NCBI GenBank assembly: GCA_004431415.1
Contig: QPMI01000490.1
Location: 62,001-126,000 of the forward strand
Origin: Cyanophora paradoxa
Lineage: Eukaryota; Glaucocystophyceae; Cyanophorales; Cyanophoraceae
Reading direction: 5' to 3'
Length of the DNA stretch: 64,000 nucleotides
The notes below the pieces were generated by a model. It worked only from the letters and a program-made list of their open reading frames with translations, was not told where the DNA came from and made no database searches. Shown piece by piece: positions 25,493 through 37,800 of this stretch. A program made the translations under genes and the position numbers. Position 1 is the first letter of the stretch. Every line of letters begins with the position of its first letter.

Positions 25493-28400
25493 ATGGCGGA
25501 CGGAGCGGCGCCGGCGGGGCCGGCGGGCGGGGCCGGGGCGAAGCGGGGGCGGCACGCGGCGCTCGCCTCGCGGAACCGCAGCGTGACGGGACTCGGGAGC
25601 CAGCTCGTCCTCAGCGACCGCGCCTCGGGTCCGCCCCCCCGCCCCCCGCCCGCGCAGCTCAGGCCCTAGAAGAAGAAGAGGCGCCCCGCCTCGCCTCGCC
25701 CCTCCTCGCGTGACGGGCGGCCGCGGGGCCAGCGACGAGCGGCGGGGACGGGGAGGGGAGCAACCGCTTCACGGGCTCGACGACCTCCTCGGGGAACACG
25801 TCGGCCCTCTTCGGCCTCGGCGAGGTCGCCCGCCTCTTCCAGGAGACCGTGCGCGCCCCCCGAGCCCGACCCGGGCTCGACCCCCGCGCCCGCGCTGACG
25901 CTCGGGGCAGGTCTTCGGAGTGGTCCGCCGGCCGTCTTGGGGGGGGGCGGGCTCCCCGGGCCACGCCGCTGAGCGCGCCGCCCGGCCCCGCCCCGCGCAG
26001 GTCGCCGTGATGTCCCGCGGCTCGCAGCGTCGCCTCGCGTGGGCCGGTCCGCCCCCCGACTCCGAGCTGTGCGCGGAGGCCCGCGGGGGGCCAGACGCGC
26101 GCTTCGTTCGCATCGCAGTGCTGGAGGCGGCGATCGTGGGACTCCAGTTCCTCCTCTTCCCCATGCAGCTCTTCTCCTGGGCCGGCCTCGGCACCATCGC
26201 GCGTACCCCCGCCGACAGCGCCTCACCCGTACCCCCCTCACGCCCCCCGGCCCGCAGGCGAACCCCGTCCGGGAGGTCCTCCGCCTCGCAGTACCCTTCC
26301 GCCTCTCCAGGCCCGCCCCACTCCGGCTCTCCCGTACCCCCAAACCGGCTCTTCCATGAATCCGGTACCCCCCGCAGCCTACGGTACGAGATCTACCTCG
26401 GGATCTTCTGGACAGCCTCCGCGCTCGTCGGCCTGTGCCTCGCCACCGCCGCCTACGTCGGGTGCGTACCCCCCTGTCGTTTCGGAATTTCGTACCCCCC
26501 TCACGCCGGGTACAGCTACGCTTTTGCGAGGCAGGACTTCCGGTTCATGTTCCCCCTCCGCTTCCTCCACTTCGCCGTATCCCGCTGCATCTCCCTCCTC
26601 TACATGCCCCTCATCTCCGGTACCCCCGGGACCTCCTAGACAGCGTACCCCCAGCTCTGACCCCCCACACACACAAAAAAACCCAGTGTTTTCGGCCGCG
26701 TGGAACTGCCCCCTTCGCTCCAGCGGTCGCCCCACCGCCCACAACTACTTCCCCGGTACCCCTTTCGCTCCCATGTACCCCCCTCCCCCAACCGCCCCGC
26801 AGAGAACCTCATCTGCTGGACGGGCCCCCACATCCCGCTCATGTGCCCATTCCTTCTCCACCTTATCCCGTACCCCCGTTCCGACCCGGTACCCGTACCC
26901 CCAGGCTGGTGTCGCTGGCGGCGGCGCTGCTGTTCACGGCCTTCGCCTTCGCCGCCGCTCTGCTCTTCTTCGAGCCCGACGCGACCAAGGCCGGGCCCGA
27001 GGGCGAGCGCGAGTACTTCTCAAGGTGCCCCTGATTTCCCCCCCCCCCCCCCCCCCCTCTTGTTTTTGACGCCGGGGTAGGCCGCACTCGCGTGTGGACG
27101 CCCTCTTCCTCCTCAACAACGTAGCCCTCTCCGTGCGCGCCCCGTACCCCCGCCCCCCAAAGGAGGTGCGGCGGGCGCCGACCCGGGGCAGGTGCTGGTG
27201 AACATCGACTCTGTACCCCCCATCCTCCTCGGCCTGCTCTTCCTCGGCTCGGGGCTGGCCTTCCTCTACGCCACGCTCTCCTACTACCCCTACCACCGCC
27301 TCCCCGCCAACATGCACCAGGCCGGTGCGCCGCTCCCCGGCCCCTCCCCCCCGCCCTCGTCCCCCGCCCCGCCCCGCCAAGCCTGGGGCAGGCGTCTTCG
27401 GGGCCTTCTCGTACATGTCGCTGCTGTGCGTGCTGGACGCCCACTACGGCGAGCGCCTCCCGGGCCTCTCCTACGCCTTCCTCGGCGGCACCGTGCGCCC
27501 TTTCGTTCTCGTTCCACGGCCTCGGCCTCGGCCTCAGCCTCGGCCGCAGGTGCCGGCGTACCTGGCGGGTCTGGCCTTCGCGTGGGCGCGCTTCCGCCTG
27601 CAGATGTGCACCGGCCGCATCGACATCGTGCGGGCCCCGCGCGGCGGCCCCTTCTGGACCCGACGCCCCGGCAGGTGCGGCGGATCAAGAGCCCGCTGCA
27701 CGTGGAGATCGCCGCGCGCTTCGTCTTCGACTCGGCGGCCGGCGCCGGGGCCGAGGCCGACTTCGACGAGGCGGCCGTGGACGCCGCCAACCAAATCTTC
27801 CGCGCCGGTCAGCCGGCAACCAGAGGCACCGGCCCCGCCCCCGCCGCCGCCTCCTGACCCCGCCTGGCGGGGCAGGGGTGGAGAAGTTCCCGGGGTCGGC
27901 TTCGGTGCTGCTGGCGTACGCCACCTTCTGCTTCGGCGTCCTCCGCTCCCCCGAGCTCGGTCCGCGACCCGCGAAGAGGGAGGAGGACGCGGCGGGGCGC
28001 CCGACTGACGCCGCGCGCAGCGCACGAGAAGGTGCAGCAGGCGGCGAAGCTGCACCCCGCCCTCGACTCCCGCTACATCATCTACCAGGCGCGCCCGGGG
28101 CCCGCCCCCCCGGCCCCGCCCCTCCTTCCTTCCTCGCCGACGCCCCGCCCCGCCCCTTGTGCAGTACGAGCTGGAGAGGCAGCAGAAGGCGCACGCGATC
28201 GACCTCGGCGACGCCAAGCGCGACCTCATCGCCCACATCGGTGGGGCCCCCGCCCCGCTGGCCCCGCTGGCCCCGCTGGCCTCGCTGGCCCCGCCTCTGA
28301 GCGCGGGGGCGGGGTAGAGTACACGTCGAACCTGCAGGGGGCGCGCAAGTACCACCGCGCCGGCGTCCGCGCCCTCCGCAAGGCGAGCGCGCCAGCGAGC

Positions 28401-31400
28401 CAGCGGGCCGGGCCGGGTGGCCGGGCCCTTCAGCCTTTCTGGCTGACCGGGGGCCTTCTCCCGGGGACAGTTCTGGGGCCAGCTGGCGGGCGACCCCCAC
28501 GACCTCAACCTCCAGGCCCGCCCGCCCCCGCCCGCCCCCGCTTCCCTTCGCCTTGCGCCGAGCCCCGCCGCAGCAGCTCGAGTCCACGCTCGCCCGTATC
28601 GACCTCGCCGAGCGCCGGGTACGCCTTTGCGACCGAATCTCGAGTCCCATGGATGTGGCTCCCGGGGCCCGCCGCCCTGACTCCTCGGCAGGCCCACGCG
28701 CACTACCGGGCGCTCCTGGTTCGGTACCCCCGCGCCCCGCGCATCCTCCGCGCCTACGGCCGCTTCCAAGCGTACGTACCCCCCTGCTCCTCTTCCTCCC
28801 CTGCCCGTTGACGCGTACCCCCAGGGACGTGCTGAACGACGAGGGCGAGGCGAACGCGCTCTTCGAGCAGGCCGACATGTACGAGGTGCGAACGAAGGGG
28901 CCTCCTGGGGTACCGCGACCTTCCCCTCCGAGACGCGGTACCCCTCTGCCCGCAGGAGGCGAGGGGCCAGGACGAGGGCGGGGAGGCCGCGAGCCGTGGG
29001 AGCAGCGCGTACGGGCCGAGCCGGGGCGCATCGGTCCGCTTCGGGGCGGGGCCGGGGCCGCGGCAGGGCTCGTGGCGGGAGCAGCCGGCGCCGACCCTCA
29101 AGGGCCTCGCCGCCTCGCTCCTCTCGGGCCTCACCAGCTCGCTCCGCTCCCGCGCGGCCAAGTCCTCCACCCGCGTCCAGAACGACCCCGAGTGCGTCGT
29201 ACCCCCCTCCGCCTTCGTCGCTCGGGCGGGCCTCACGGGCGCGGGGCGCGGCGGCCAGGCACGCGTCCGGGGCGGAGGAGGCGGTGGGGAACCCCTGGGA
29301 GAGCCTCGTCTCGCCGCGGCCGGACAGCGAGGCCGAGGCGGGGGCGGCGGCTGGCGCCGCCGGGCTCGCGGCGCTGGCGCCGGGCGAGGAGGCGCTGGCG
29401 GCGAGCGCGGCGGCGCTGGGCGGGGAGGGGGCGCGCCGGCTGGTCAAGAAGACGTCGTTCCTCATCGATCGCGACGACGGCCCGCGACCACGCTCGCGGC
29501 TGCCCGAGCTGAGCCCCGAGGCCCTCGCCCAGACCCAGTCCTCGGCCCGCTCCCACTCGGGCTCCGGCGCCTCCTCCCCGGTCCCGCCGGCGCGGGCCGC
29601 GGCGCACGAGGCGGCCCCGCAGAAGCCGTCCATCCGCCGCCGCCGCCGCAGCGCCTCGCTCGACGACGCCGCCGACGCGCCCCCGGCGCCGCCGCCCCGC
29701 CGGCGCCGGCTGCCCCGCCGAGCCGCCGGCAACGCCGTCCGGGGCGACCTCGCCCGACCGCGACCGAGAGCCGCGGAGCGGCCGCTGCCGCCGCTGCGCG
29801 TCCCCACCCGCCTCAAGGTCTGCCCCCTCGTCCCCGACGGGCCCGAGGCAGCCGGCGGGGCCTCGGGCGAGAGCGGGCCGCCCTCGGCGCTGCCCTCCCC
29901 GCCCGCCTCGTTCAGCCTGCGCGGCGGGCCCCTCGGCGCCTCCCTCGCCTCCCTCCTCCGGCCCGCCGGCGACGGGGCGGCGCCGGGCGGCGCGTCGGTG
30001 CTGCTACTGGACCTGCAGGGGCCCGACGGAAGGGGCGAGGGCAAGGCGGCCCCCGCCGTCTTCTCTATGACGAGCTTCCTCAACGGGCCCACGCTCCTCA
30101 ACGGCGAGGGCGGGCCCCGCGCCTCGGCCGCCTCGTCCCCGGCGGCGGCGGCGGGGCGGGGCGGGGGCGGCCCCGCGGGGGCCTCTGCGGCGGGCGGCGG
30201 GGGCGGGGGCGCGGCGTCGGAGGGCGAGGCGAGCGGGACGGAAGACGAGGCGGCGGCGCGGCGGCGCAAGCTGCGGCGCTGGACGCGCGTCAAGCGGCGC
30301 GTGCAGAGCGCGGGGCAGGCCCACGCCTCCTCCATCCGGTGCCGCGCCCTCCCCCACAGAGAGAGCCGCTCCGAAGCGTCCACGCGGCTTTACCCATCCC
30401 TCCCCGCCCCGCGTCGCGCAGGCGGATGAAGCACGTGGTGCTGGCGGTGCTGGCGGCGGTCGCGATCCTCGCCGCCGTCGCCTTCGCCGTCATCGACCAC
30501 CTCGTCTCCCAGTAGTGCGCCCCGGCCCCGGCCCCGGCCCCGGCCCCGGGCCGGCCCGCCCCAAGCCTCGCGCCCCGCTCCCTAGCTCGCTCCGTAGCCG
30601 GGCCTTGCTTCCTCGGGCGCCTCCTCAGCTCTGGCCGGCTGCCTCGGTCTCTCTCCTGACGCTCCCGGGCGCAGCGAGGACGCGATCGTGCAGGTGGCCG
30701 AGTCGGGCAAGCGCCGCAAGGACGCCGCCCTCTCCGCCTTCCACGCCCAGGCCCGCCCTCTCCTCTCGCGTTCTTCTTCTTGCTTTCTTCTTGGCTCTCG
30801 CTCACGCTCTCCCCGCAGGGCCTGATGCTGGCGGGGGGCGCGTGGGACGGGGACGGGCGTCTGGAGGCGCGCTCGCGGGCGGGGCTCGAGGAGGCGGCCG
30901 CCGAGCTCGACAGGTTCCACGTCCTCCTCTACAAGCTCGGTGCGCTCGCGCGAAGGCGAAGGCGGCAAAGAGAAAGAAGAGAACGCGAGCCCGCCTCGCA
31001 GGGGCGCGGGTGCCGGAGGACACGGAGGCGTCGATACGGGTGCGGGCCGTCGTCTCGGACCTCGGCGACACCGGCGAGGCGCGCACCGCGGCGTCCTCCA
31101 TCCCGCTCGCTCCCTTTCCCTCTCATGGGGCGCGCAGGTGCCGACGACGCTCTGGGCGGCCGGCCTCGAGCTCGTCTCCAACGCGCAGCGCGTCGCCGGG
31201 ATGCCCCTCGCCGCCCTCCGCAGCCCCGAGCGGCCCCAGGCGCGCGCGCGCCCCCGGCCCCTCCCATCCCTCCGCCCGCCCCCTCGCTCGGCTCTAGGCA
31301 TCTTGTAGAGCGGCCCGCGTGCAGCAAAGCGAAACCTTGCATCTCTCAACAACTAGCTGACTTGCCTCCCTCCCTCCCCCCCTCCCTCCCTCCTCGCAGC

Positions 31401-34159
31401 GGGAGCTCTTCTTCGTGCGGGAGAACGGCCCCGACGTCCTCTACGAGGCCTTCCTCAACGCCACCACCACCCTCGACCGCCACGCCTACTCCCGCTTCGC
31501 CTCCATGCGGTCCGCGCGCGTTGCCCCCGCCCGCCCGCCCCCCGCCCGCCGGTTTAAGCAGTGCGCGTCTAGTGCCTCTAGTGTCCCCCTCCCTCCCTCC
31601 CTCCCCGCATCGAGCCCGGGGCGGGCGCAGGGCCTTTTTGATCGCGAAGTTCGTGGCGGTGACGTGCCTGCTGCTGCTGCTGGCGCTCGCCTTCTTCCGC
31701 CCCACCGTCGCCTCCGTCCAGCGCGAGAAGCAGGCCGCCCTCGGTGCACCACGGGCCCCCCCCGCCCCCCTTGGCGCCTCCGCCGCTGGGGATCTACTGG
31801 AGACACTAGACTCTGCGCGCCCCGCGGCCTGCGATCTAATAATAGAGACACTAGACTCTGGGCGTCGTCCTCCGCCCCTTCCTCCTCCCCCCCCTCCTCC
31901 TGACTGGGCGCAGCGCTCTTCCGGGACATCCCGCACGCCGCCATCCGCGAGCTCGCCGCCTCCCACCGGCCCGCCCCTCCCTCCTCCCCTCCCCCGCGCC
32001 CTTCTCACGCCTGTGCAGGCGGCGGGCGGTGCAGGAGGAGCTGGAGGCGGAGGGCTCGGACGACGAGCTCCTCTTCGACCACGAGCTCGACGACCTCGCC
32101 GAGGCCCCCGGCAGTGCGCACCGCGGGGGCGGAGGGGGCGCGGGGGCGGGGGCGGGACTTCGATCGAGATTGTGCGGTCGATCGCTCTAAAGCGTGGTCT
32201 TAGTAGCGGGCCGAAGGCGTAACGTCTCGGTCTCGAACAGTCGATAGCATGAGGTCTTGACTCATATCTGCGCCTGTCCCGCGGCTGGGCCCCTCCCGCC
32301 TCTGACGAGAGTGCGGGGGGCCGCAGACGAGCGGCGGGCGCCGCGGACGGGCCGCAGCGGTTCGGTCGATCCCGAGGACCCCCAGCACGCCCGCGAGGCG
32401 CGTACCCCCGCCGGCCTCCTTCCGTATCCCTCTCGGCGCGTCGCTGACCGCGCTTGGCGCGGAGTGTAGGGTGACAAGGAGGGGGGCGAGGCGGAGCCCG
32501 GCCGCGTGGCCGCTCCGTCGGCGGCAGCGGCGGCGCTCCGGCGGGCCCGCCGCCGCCTCCTCCGCGCCTGGCGCGTCGTCGTCCGGGTTCGAACTCGCCC
32601 TCTCGCTCGCCTCGCTCGGATTCCGATGCGAGCCCGCGCAGCGGCTGGGGTCGCCGGACCGGGTGACGGTAATGTGCGCGGCGGACCTCAGATCGGATCT
32701 GACTCAGATCTGATCTGATCTGATCTGACCTGACCTGACCTGGTGCGGCCAGGTACACGGCGGCCTTCCTGTGCCTCTTCTTCGTCTTCCTCGCCTGGTT
32801 CGTCGTCGGCATGGTGCGGTACCCCTCTTCGCTCCTTCTCCTCCTTCGTTCTCTTCTCTCCTAGGCCTGACCTCCCTTCCCCGCAGGACACGGCCTACAA
32901 CTGCGGTGCGTCCGTTATCGATCGCTCGCTCGCTTCCGCGGGCGGCGGGGCGTCGCCGCCGCCCGCCGCCCCCGCCCCTCCCCCGCCTGACGCGCGCGCC
33001 CCGCCGGCCCCTCAGAGTCGTTCAGCAGCGAGCGCAACTTCGCGGGGGCGCTGCGCTCCCTCCCCGCCAAGCTCCACTACCACGCCCGCGAGGCCCGCCC
33101 GCCCTCCCGCCCGCGCTTCTTCGTCTCCTGAGCCTCGCCCCTCGCCCCTTCAGATGGCGACGAACCCGGGGGACTACGCGCGGCAGCGGGCGCTCCTCGC
33201 GCGCACCGTTGACATGATCCACACCTTCCACCGGTCCGCCCCGCCCCCGCCCAGCCCCCCCCCGCCTCCTCCTACGCTGCTCCTTACCGCGAGGCGCAGG
33301 GGCCTGCTGTTCGGGGACGCGTCGCTGCACCTGCCCGGGGCCCTCCACCGCTACGCCTCCGCCGACGAGCTCCTCTTCGGCCCTGCCTGCCTCGCCGCCG
33401 CCCCCGCCGACTGCGCCCCCGCCGCGCCCAACGCGGCACTCCTCCGCGTCGGCCTCGAGAAGATGCTGGCGCGTCTCGTGGAGGAGGCGCGGCTCCTCCT
33501 CACGACGCCCCCCGAGCGCCTGGGCCCGGCCGACGAGCACCTGGCGTACATGGAGGCCGTGGGGGCCTCGGCCCTCCAGCCCTCCCTCCAGCGCCTTGCC
33601 GACCTCTTCGTCGAGGAGGCGCGCGTACCCCCTTCTATATTTAGCGTTTCTAATTTTAGGCCGAGCGGCTTGCGCGCCGGCTTGAGCGCGTGCCTTAGAC
33701 GCCGCCCAGCGCCTCGCTCGTGAGCTTGATTCGAGCGCCGCTCGCTCACTTCCGGGGGCGGGGGGGCAGGCGGACCTGCGGCTGCGGCAGTTCGCAGCGG
33801 CGCAGGCGGCGTGCTTCGCGGCGGTCTGCGTGCTCCTGCTCTTCGAGTACCTCCTCGTCTTCCGCCGCATCGTCTCGGGCCTCAACGACGAGGCCCGCCG
33901 CACCGTCTTCATGTTCCTCATGTCCGCCCGCCCCGGTCCCCCTAACTCCCCCGACCCGCCGGCGTCCGGCCCGAGAGGCCCGCTAGGCCCCAGAGAGCGC
34001 CTCGGACGCCTCTCCCTCTAGACGAGGCCCTTGAGCCTGACGCGCCCCCCCCCCCCCCGCCGGGCCAGGCTGCCGGCGGAGGTGATCGAGGCGACGGAGA
34101 GCATCAAGACGCACCTCGCGCGCCTCGTCGCCTCCGTCGCCGCCGGCGACGAGCTCTAG
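25493..34159 (+). CDS. Tiny-macrocysts (TmcB/TmcC)-type polytopic membrane protein
   Basis: A multi-exon gene from ATG 25,493 to TAG 34,157-34,159. The N-terminal part has about six membrane helices (near 26,130, 26,390, 26,560, 26,890, 27,210 and 27,550). The 27,875-28,890 exons read VEKFPGSASVLLAYATF, then AHEKVQQAAKLHPALDSRYIIYQ, YTSNLQGARKYHRAG and AHAHYRALLVRYPRAPRILRAYGRFQ. This is the TPR-like block typical of Dictyostelium, ciliate and oomycete Tmc proteins. A Ser/Pro/Arg-rich cytoplasmic region (29,000-30,330) follows, then more helices (30,430-30,505, 31,640-31,700, 32,755-32,815, 33,790-33,900) separated by helical loops. Family members are large integral membrane proteins of uncertain, probably sensory, function. 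Many introns begin GTACCCCC and end CCCCCAG or CCCCGCAG. The phase at the exon pair near 26,200-26,380 does not close cleanly, so an indel or an unusual splice site is possible there. The whole is read as one gene because helices and phase continue throughout. Confidence 0.75.
28251..28295. repeat. 9-bp tandem repeat (GGCCCCGCT)n in an intron
   Basis: About five near-perfect copies of a nine-base unit between the exon ending in DLIAHI and the one starting YTSNLQGARKY of the Tmc-like gene. Intronic, no coding role seen. Confidence 0.75.
30520..30550. repeat. (CCCCGG)n hexanucleotide repeat in an intron
   Basis: About five CCCCGG units directly after the exon encoding a membrane helix (KHVVLAVLAAVAILAAVAF). 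The same hexamer recurs as coding repeats: near 45,800-45,830 (Ala-Pro repeats) and near 47,350-47,380 (Gly-Pro repeats) in gene 6. Confidence 0.8.
32707..32743. repeat. Pentanucleotide repeat (TGATC)n/(TGACC)n
   Basis: A run of GATCT units passing into GACCT units, inside the large intron (about 32,150-32,750) before the exon encoding helix YTAAFLCLFFVFLAWFVVGM of the Tmc-like gene. Confidence 0.85.
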
Positions 34160-34396
34160 ATCTAGGGCCCCAGCCTTCATTCGCCCGGCCGGCCCAAGGC
34201 CTTAGCCGCGAGTCCGACGGTCTATTCGCATTGCTAGTCTTGCTTATTTTATTGCGCCCCCGAGGGCCCCGCTTCTTCTATTTCCCGCCGCTGTAGCTAC
34301 CCGCTATGGCGCCGGCGTCGAGCTCTAGGCCCCCGGCACGCCAGCTGCCGGCCCGAGGTCGTGCTCGCTAGTCTATTGATATTGCTAGTCTTGATT

Positions 34397-34450
34397 ATTG
34401 CCCGCCGGGCGGGGCGGACCCCCCCACCACAGTCCTAGGTTTCAACGGCC
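34397..34450. repeat. Dispersed repeat, copy A, left of gene 4
   Basis: A 54-bp block containing CCACCACAGTCCTAGG and TTCAACGG. It recurs in the same orientation with a few mismatches at 40,161-40,213. About 170 bp to its right, 34,621-34,660 (GCAGTTCGAATTCGTAT and TCAACAGTGC) also recurs, at 40,264-40,309. The two blocks lie outside the two ends of the TPR/CCCH/RING gene. Confidence 0.8.
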
Positions 34451-34864
34451 TACAAGGCTGGGGCCTGGTCGATGCTTCGCCCCGCGAAATGTGTACTATC
34501 ACCTTTTGCAAGCACTATGGAGTAGTTCTGTGCTTGCTTGATTATCATGATCAGAGCTTCAGTACATCAGCCCGGCCTTGAAGGCTGCGACTGGTAGTCT
34601 CTAAGGCTTCGCGATTGTCTGCAGTTCGAATTCGTATTCGCAGTTGAGTCAACAGTGCATGAACGGCGCGAGATCTCGAGAGTCCGCCGAGGCCCTGATC
34701 ATGAGGGTCCGCGCGCGCGCAGCGGGGACCTCGTTGCCCTCGGGAGGACCTAGCTATAGAGCCGCCCACACCACGTTGCTCCGGGTCCAGGTCCTGGGCC
34801 GCATCAGGCGGTTTGATTCGCAGGAATCGCAGCTCGAACTGGGAGAAAGCGAAGACATGCGCGA

Positions 34865-37800
34865 TCACCCGACGAAGACGGTCACGATCATGAATGAACA
34901 TGAACTCGCGGTGGCTCGCCGCCTACGCCTCGGCCACGGCCTCGCCGCGCGGCCCCGGACCCTGGCCCTGCCCCGCATCAGATCTAGACGGCCGCGGTGC
35001 ACTGCGGCAGCTGGGAAAATCGATTTCATGTATTGCAAGCGGGCACGCGCACCCGATCGCGACGAAGGCGGCCGGGCCGCCGCCTCCGCCAGGGCCAGGC
35101 GAGCCTCGAGGGCGGCCTGCGCCTCCTCCGCCGCCCGCCGCTCCGCCTCCCGCTGCCGCTGCTCCAGATTCGAGGGAAGCCGGTCAGAGGAAGCCGGTTG
35201 GACATCTAGACCAGTTGGGAAGCTGGCGCCGGTGATCTAGATCTAATTTTTTAACGCACCTGGAGCTGCCCGAGCGCCGCGGCCAGGCCCGCCTCCCGCT
35301 CCGCCGCCGCCGAGAGCAGGGCCTCCATTTCCGCCAGGCGTCGCTGGAGCGGCTCGACTTGCATGCGTACAGCCGCTTCGACTTCGGAGCGGAGGGGCTG
35401 CGCCTGCAGCTGCAGCTGCTGGCGCGGGCCGCCCGGCGGCTGGTAGGGGCGCGGCGCCGGCGCCGACCGGGAGCTCGAGGGGGACTGGAGGTGGTTTAGG
35501 GCGGGTGGAGGGCCAGTATCTATGCCAACATTGCTGTTTGTTGCGCTCGCGACGGTGGCAGGTTTAGGAGCGACATGCACAGGGCTAGGGGCCTCGTGAT
35601 CAGTCGCTGCAAAGGCCGCGGCCGTGGCCGGCGCCACTAGATCTAGAACTGGGAGATTGATAGGCGGTTCCGCTGGATCCGGAGCGACAGCTGCATGTGC
35701 GGCTGCAGGGGCCTTCGGCGTGGGCCGATGTTCGTCGAGCGGGGCGCGGCAGATGGGGCAGCAGCCGTCCGAGAAGTCCGAGCGCGCCCAGCCGTCGATG
35801 CACGAGCCGTGGAACTCGTCTGCGAAATTGCAACCCTTCGGTCGAACCCCCGGGTGATGGGGAGCTCGAGGGCGGGAGGGAAGCGTGTATACGCACGGCC
35901 GCAGAGGAGGCGGCGGGCGGGGCCGCGCGTGGCCGACGCGGTCAGCGGCTCGCTGCAGATGGCGCACTCACGATCGTCCTCGGTGCTGCTGCGTCGGACG
36001 GGTCCGGAGACCGAAGAAAAAGAAGCGAAAGGCCTGCGAAGATTTTGAGAGCTGTACAAACACAACGTAATTTAAATTATACATCGTTGTCGCCGGGCGC
36101 GAGCGCCGGCGCCGCTCACGGTGTTGCCGGCGCGAGCGCCGGCGCCGCTACATCGGGGTTGTGCAGGTACCTGCGCATGCGAAATTAAAGCCAGCAGTAA
36201 GATTTTATATTAAGCTTAAGAGATGTAGGTGGCAGGTATTGAAAGATTACCCACCGGCAACGGCCCCCGAGGCGGCAAAAGCCCCTCGCAAAATAGCGAC
36301 ACGCAGATCTAATCGCTTCCTTCCCCTTCGCCTTCAGCTTTCGGTCCGCCTTCAAAGGGGCCTTCTGTTTGCTCCCGGTCAGGTTCGACTCGGCCTTCGC
36401 GGCCGACTCGCGATCTCCATCAGGAGCGGCCGGCACCGGCGCTGTCCCGGGCTGAACATGTGCAATCGGGGGAAAGTCACTGAGCGACTCGAGATCTGGC
36501 ACCTCCAACTCGCTGCTGGGAGGTCGAAGGCGAGTTCCGCAAAGTTTTGCAATTGCAAATATTAATAGGGAAAGCGAATTCGAACGTGCCTGGATTTGGG
36601 GCGCGGGGCCTCGAGGGCGTCGCGATGGGCAAGAGCGGACTGCGCGGCTGCAAGCTGCTCCACCAACGATCCCGATCGCGGCAGCTGCAGCGAATCGACG
36701 CTCTCTCCACGCGAAGCACGCGAGCCTTCTGCGGACAGATGACCGGAACGTCCATCGCGATCGAGAGCGATATCGATCGATATCAAGGGCGGGGAAATTT
36801 TCAAAGGACGGACCCTCCAGATCTTCATTCGTGGTGGCGTTGCCGATTTTGTGGAGCAGAGCCCGGATTCTGCGGATGATGCCTTAATCATGGACCGGAT
36901 CGGGAGTAGCTAGTGCTAATCTTCGGGACGCGGGCGCACATTTCCAGCAGGGTTTCTCCGGCGGGGGCTCCGGGAAGCAGGCGGAGAGCGGCCGCGCACG
37001 CCTCCCGAGCCGCTCCGAACTCCGACAGCCGAACGAGACGCTCCGCAAGGGCCACTCGGGCCTCAACGTCGGCGGGGTCGCGCTGCGAATTCGACTTCAA
37101 TTTGTAATTGGCAGGCCTCCGCGAGGGTCGCATTGTAATTAAGGCACCCCTACAACGGACAGAAGCTGGTCTTTCGCAGAGACCACCTGCCGCTCCTGAA
37201 CTTCTGTACATGTACATGTGGTCTCGCATCAGTCCGGACGTCAACCGTGTACGTCAACGTTTCAGCTCAATTCAACTCGCCTGAAGGGAACTCATCACTT
37301 GGTGCATCGGCCCCTTCTTCCTCCATGCCTCGTCTTGATTCCAGCAGCAGCCTCTGGACGCTGCGCATGCGGAAAATTAGAACGTTTACCCCGCGCGTCG
37401 ACAGAGACGCCAGACAACGTTTCTACAGCCGAACCGTTCCAGCCGCTCGTCGCCAGCAGGGATCAGGCGGAGCACGGCCGAACTCTGGAATAGGGCCTCG
37501 TCGAAGTAAGACAGCCGAAAAAGGCACTCCGCGAGGGCTGTGCGAGCTTCCACGTCGGCGGCGTCTCGCTGCACAAAGGGAGGTTCAATTGCAAGACCGT
37601 CAAACAGCTGCAGGGTGGATTCGATTCTAAAACTTAAGATCGAGAGTTAAGAGAGCGTTTAACGGATATGCATTGGGCGTGGTAGGCAACTTGAAGTTAG
37701 GCATATATATATGTGGATAGCGTTTAATCCATGTTTGATGTATTTCGATTTCTGGTGCACCCGCAGAGCCCGGAGAAGCTGCTCCTCGGCGAGGCCCCAC

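Noticed and set aside
27534-30383. 949-codon open frame on the minus strand
   Set aside because: It lies antisense to the Tmc-like gene, has only Arg/Ala/Gly-rich low-complexity sequence and crosses several real introns. Long antisense frames are expected at this GC content.
32585-32600. GGTTCGAACTC resembling a tRNA B box
   Set aside because: No A box, acceptor pairing or cloverleaf could be drawn around it.
31346-32812. 488-codon minus-strand frame
   Set aside because: It is antisense to Tmc-like exons and introns and includes the pentanucleotide repeat, so it is a GC shadow.
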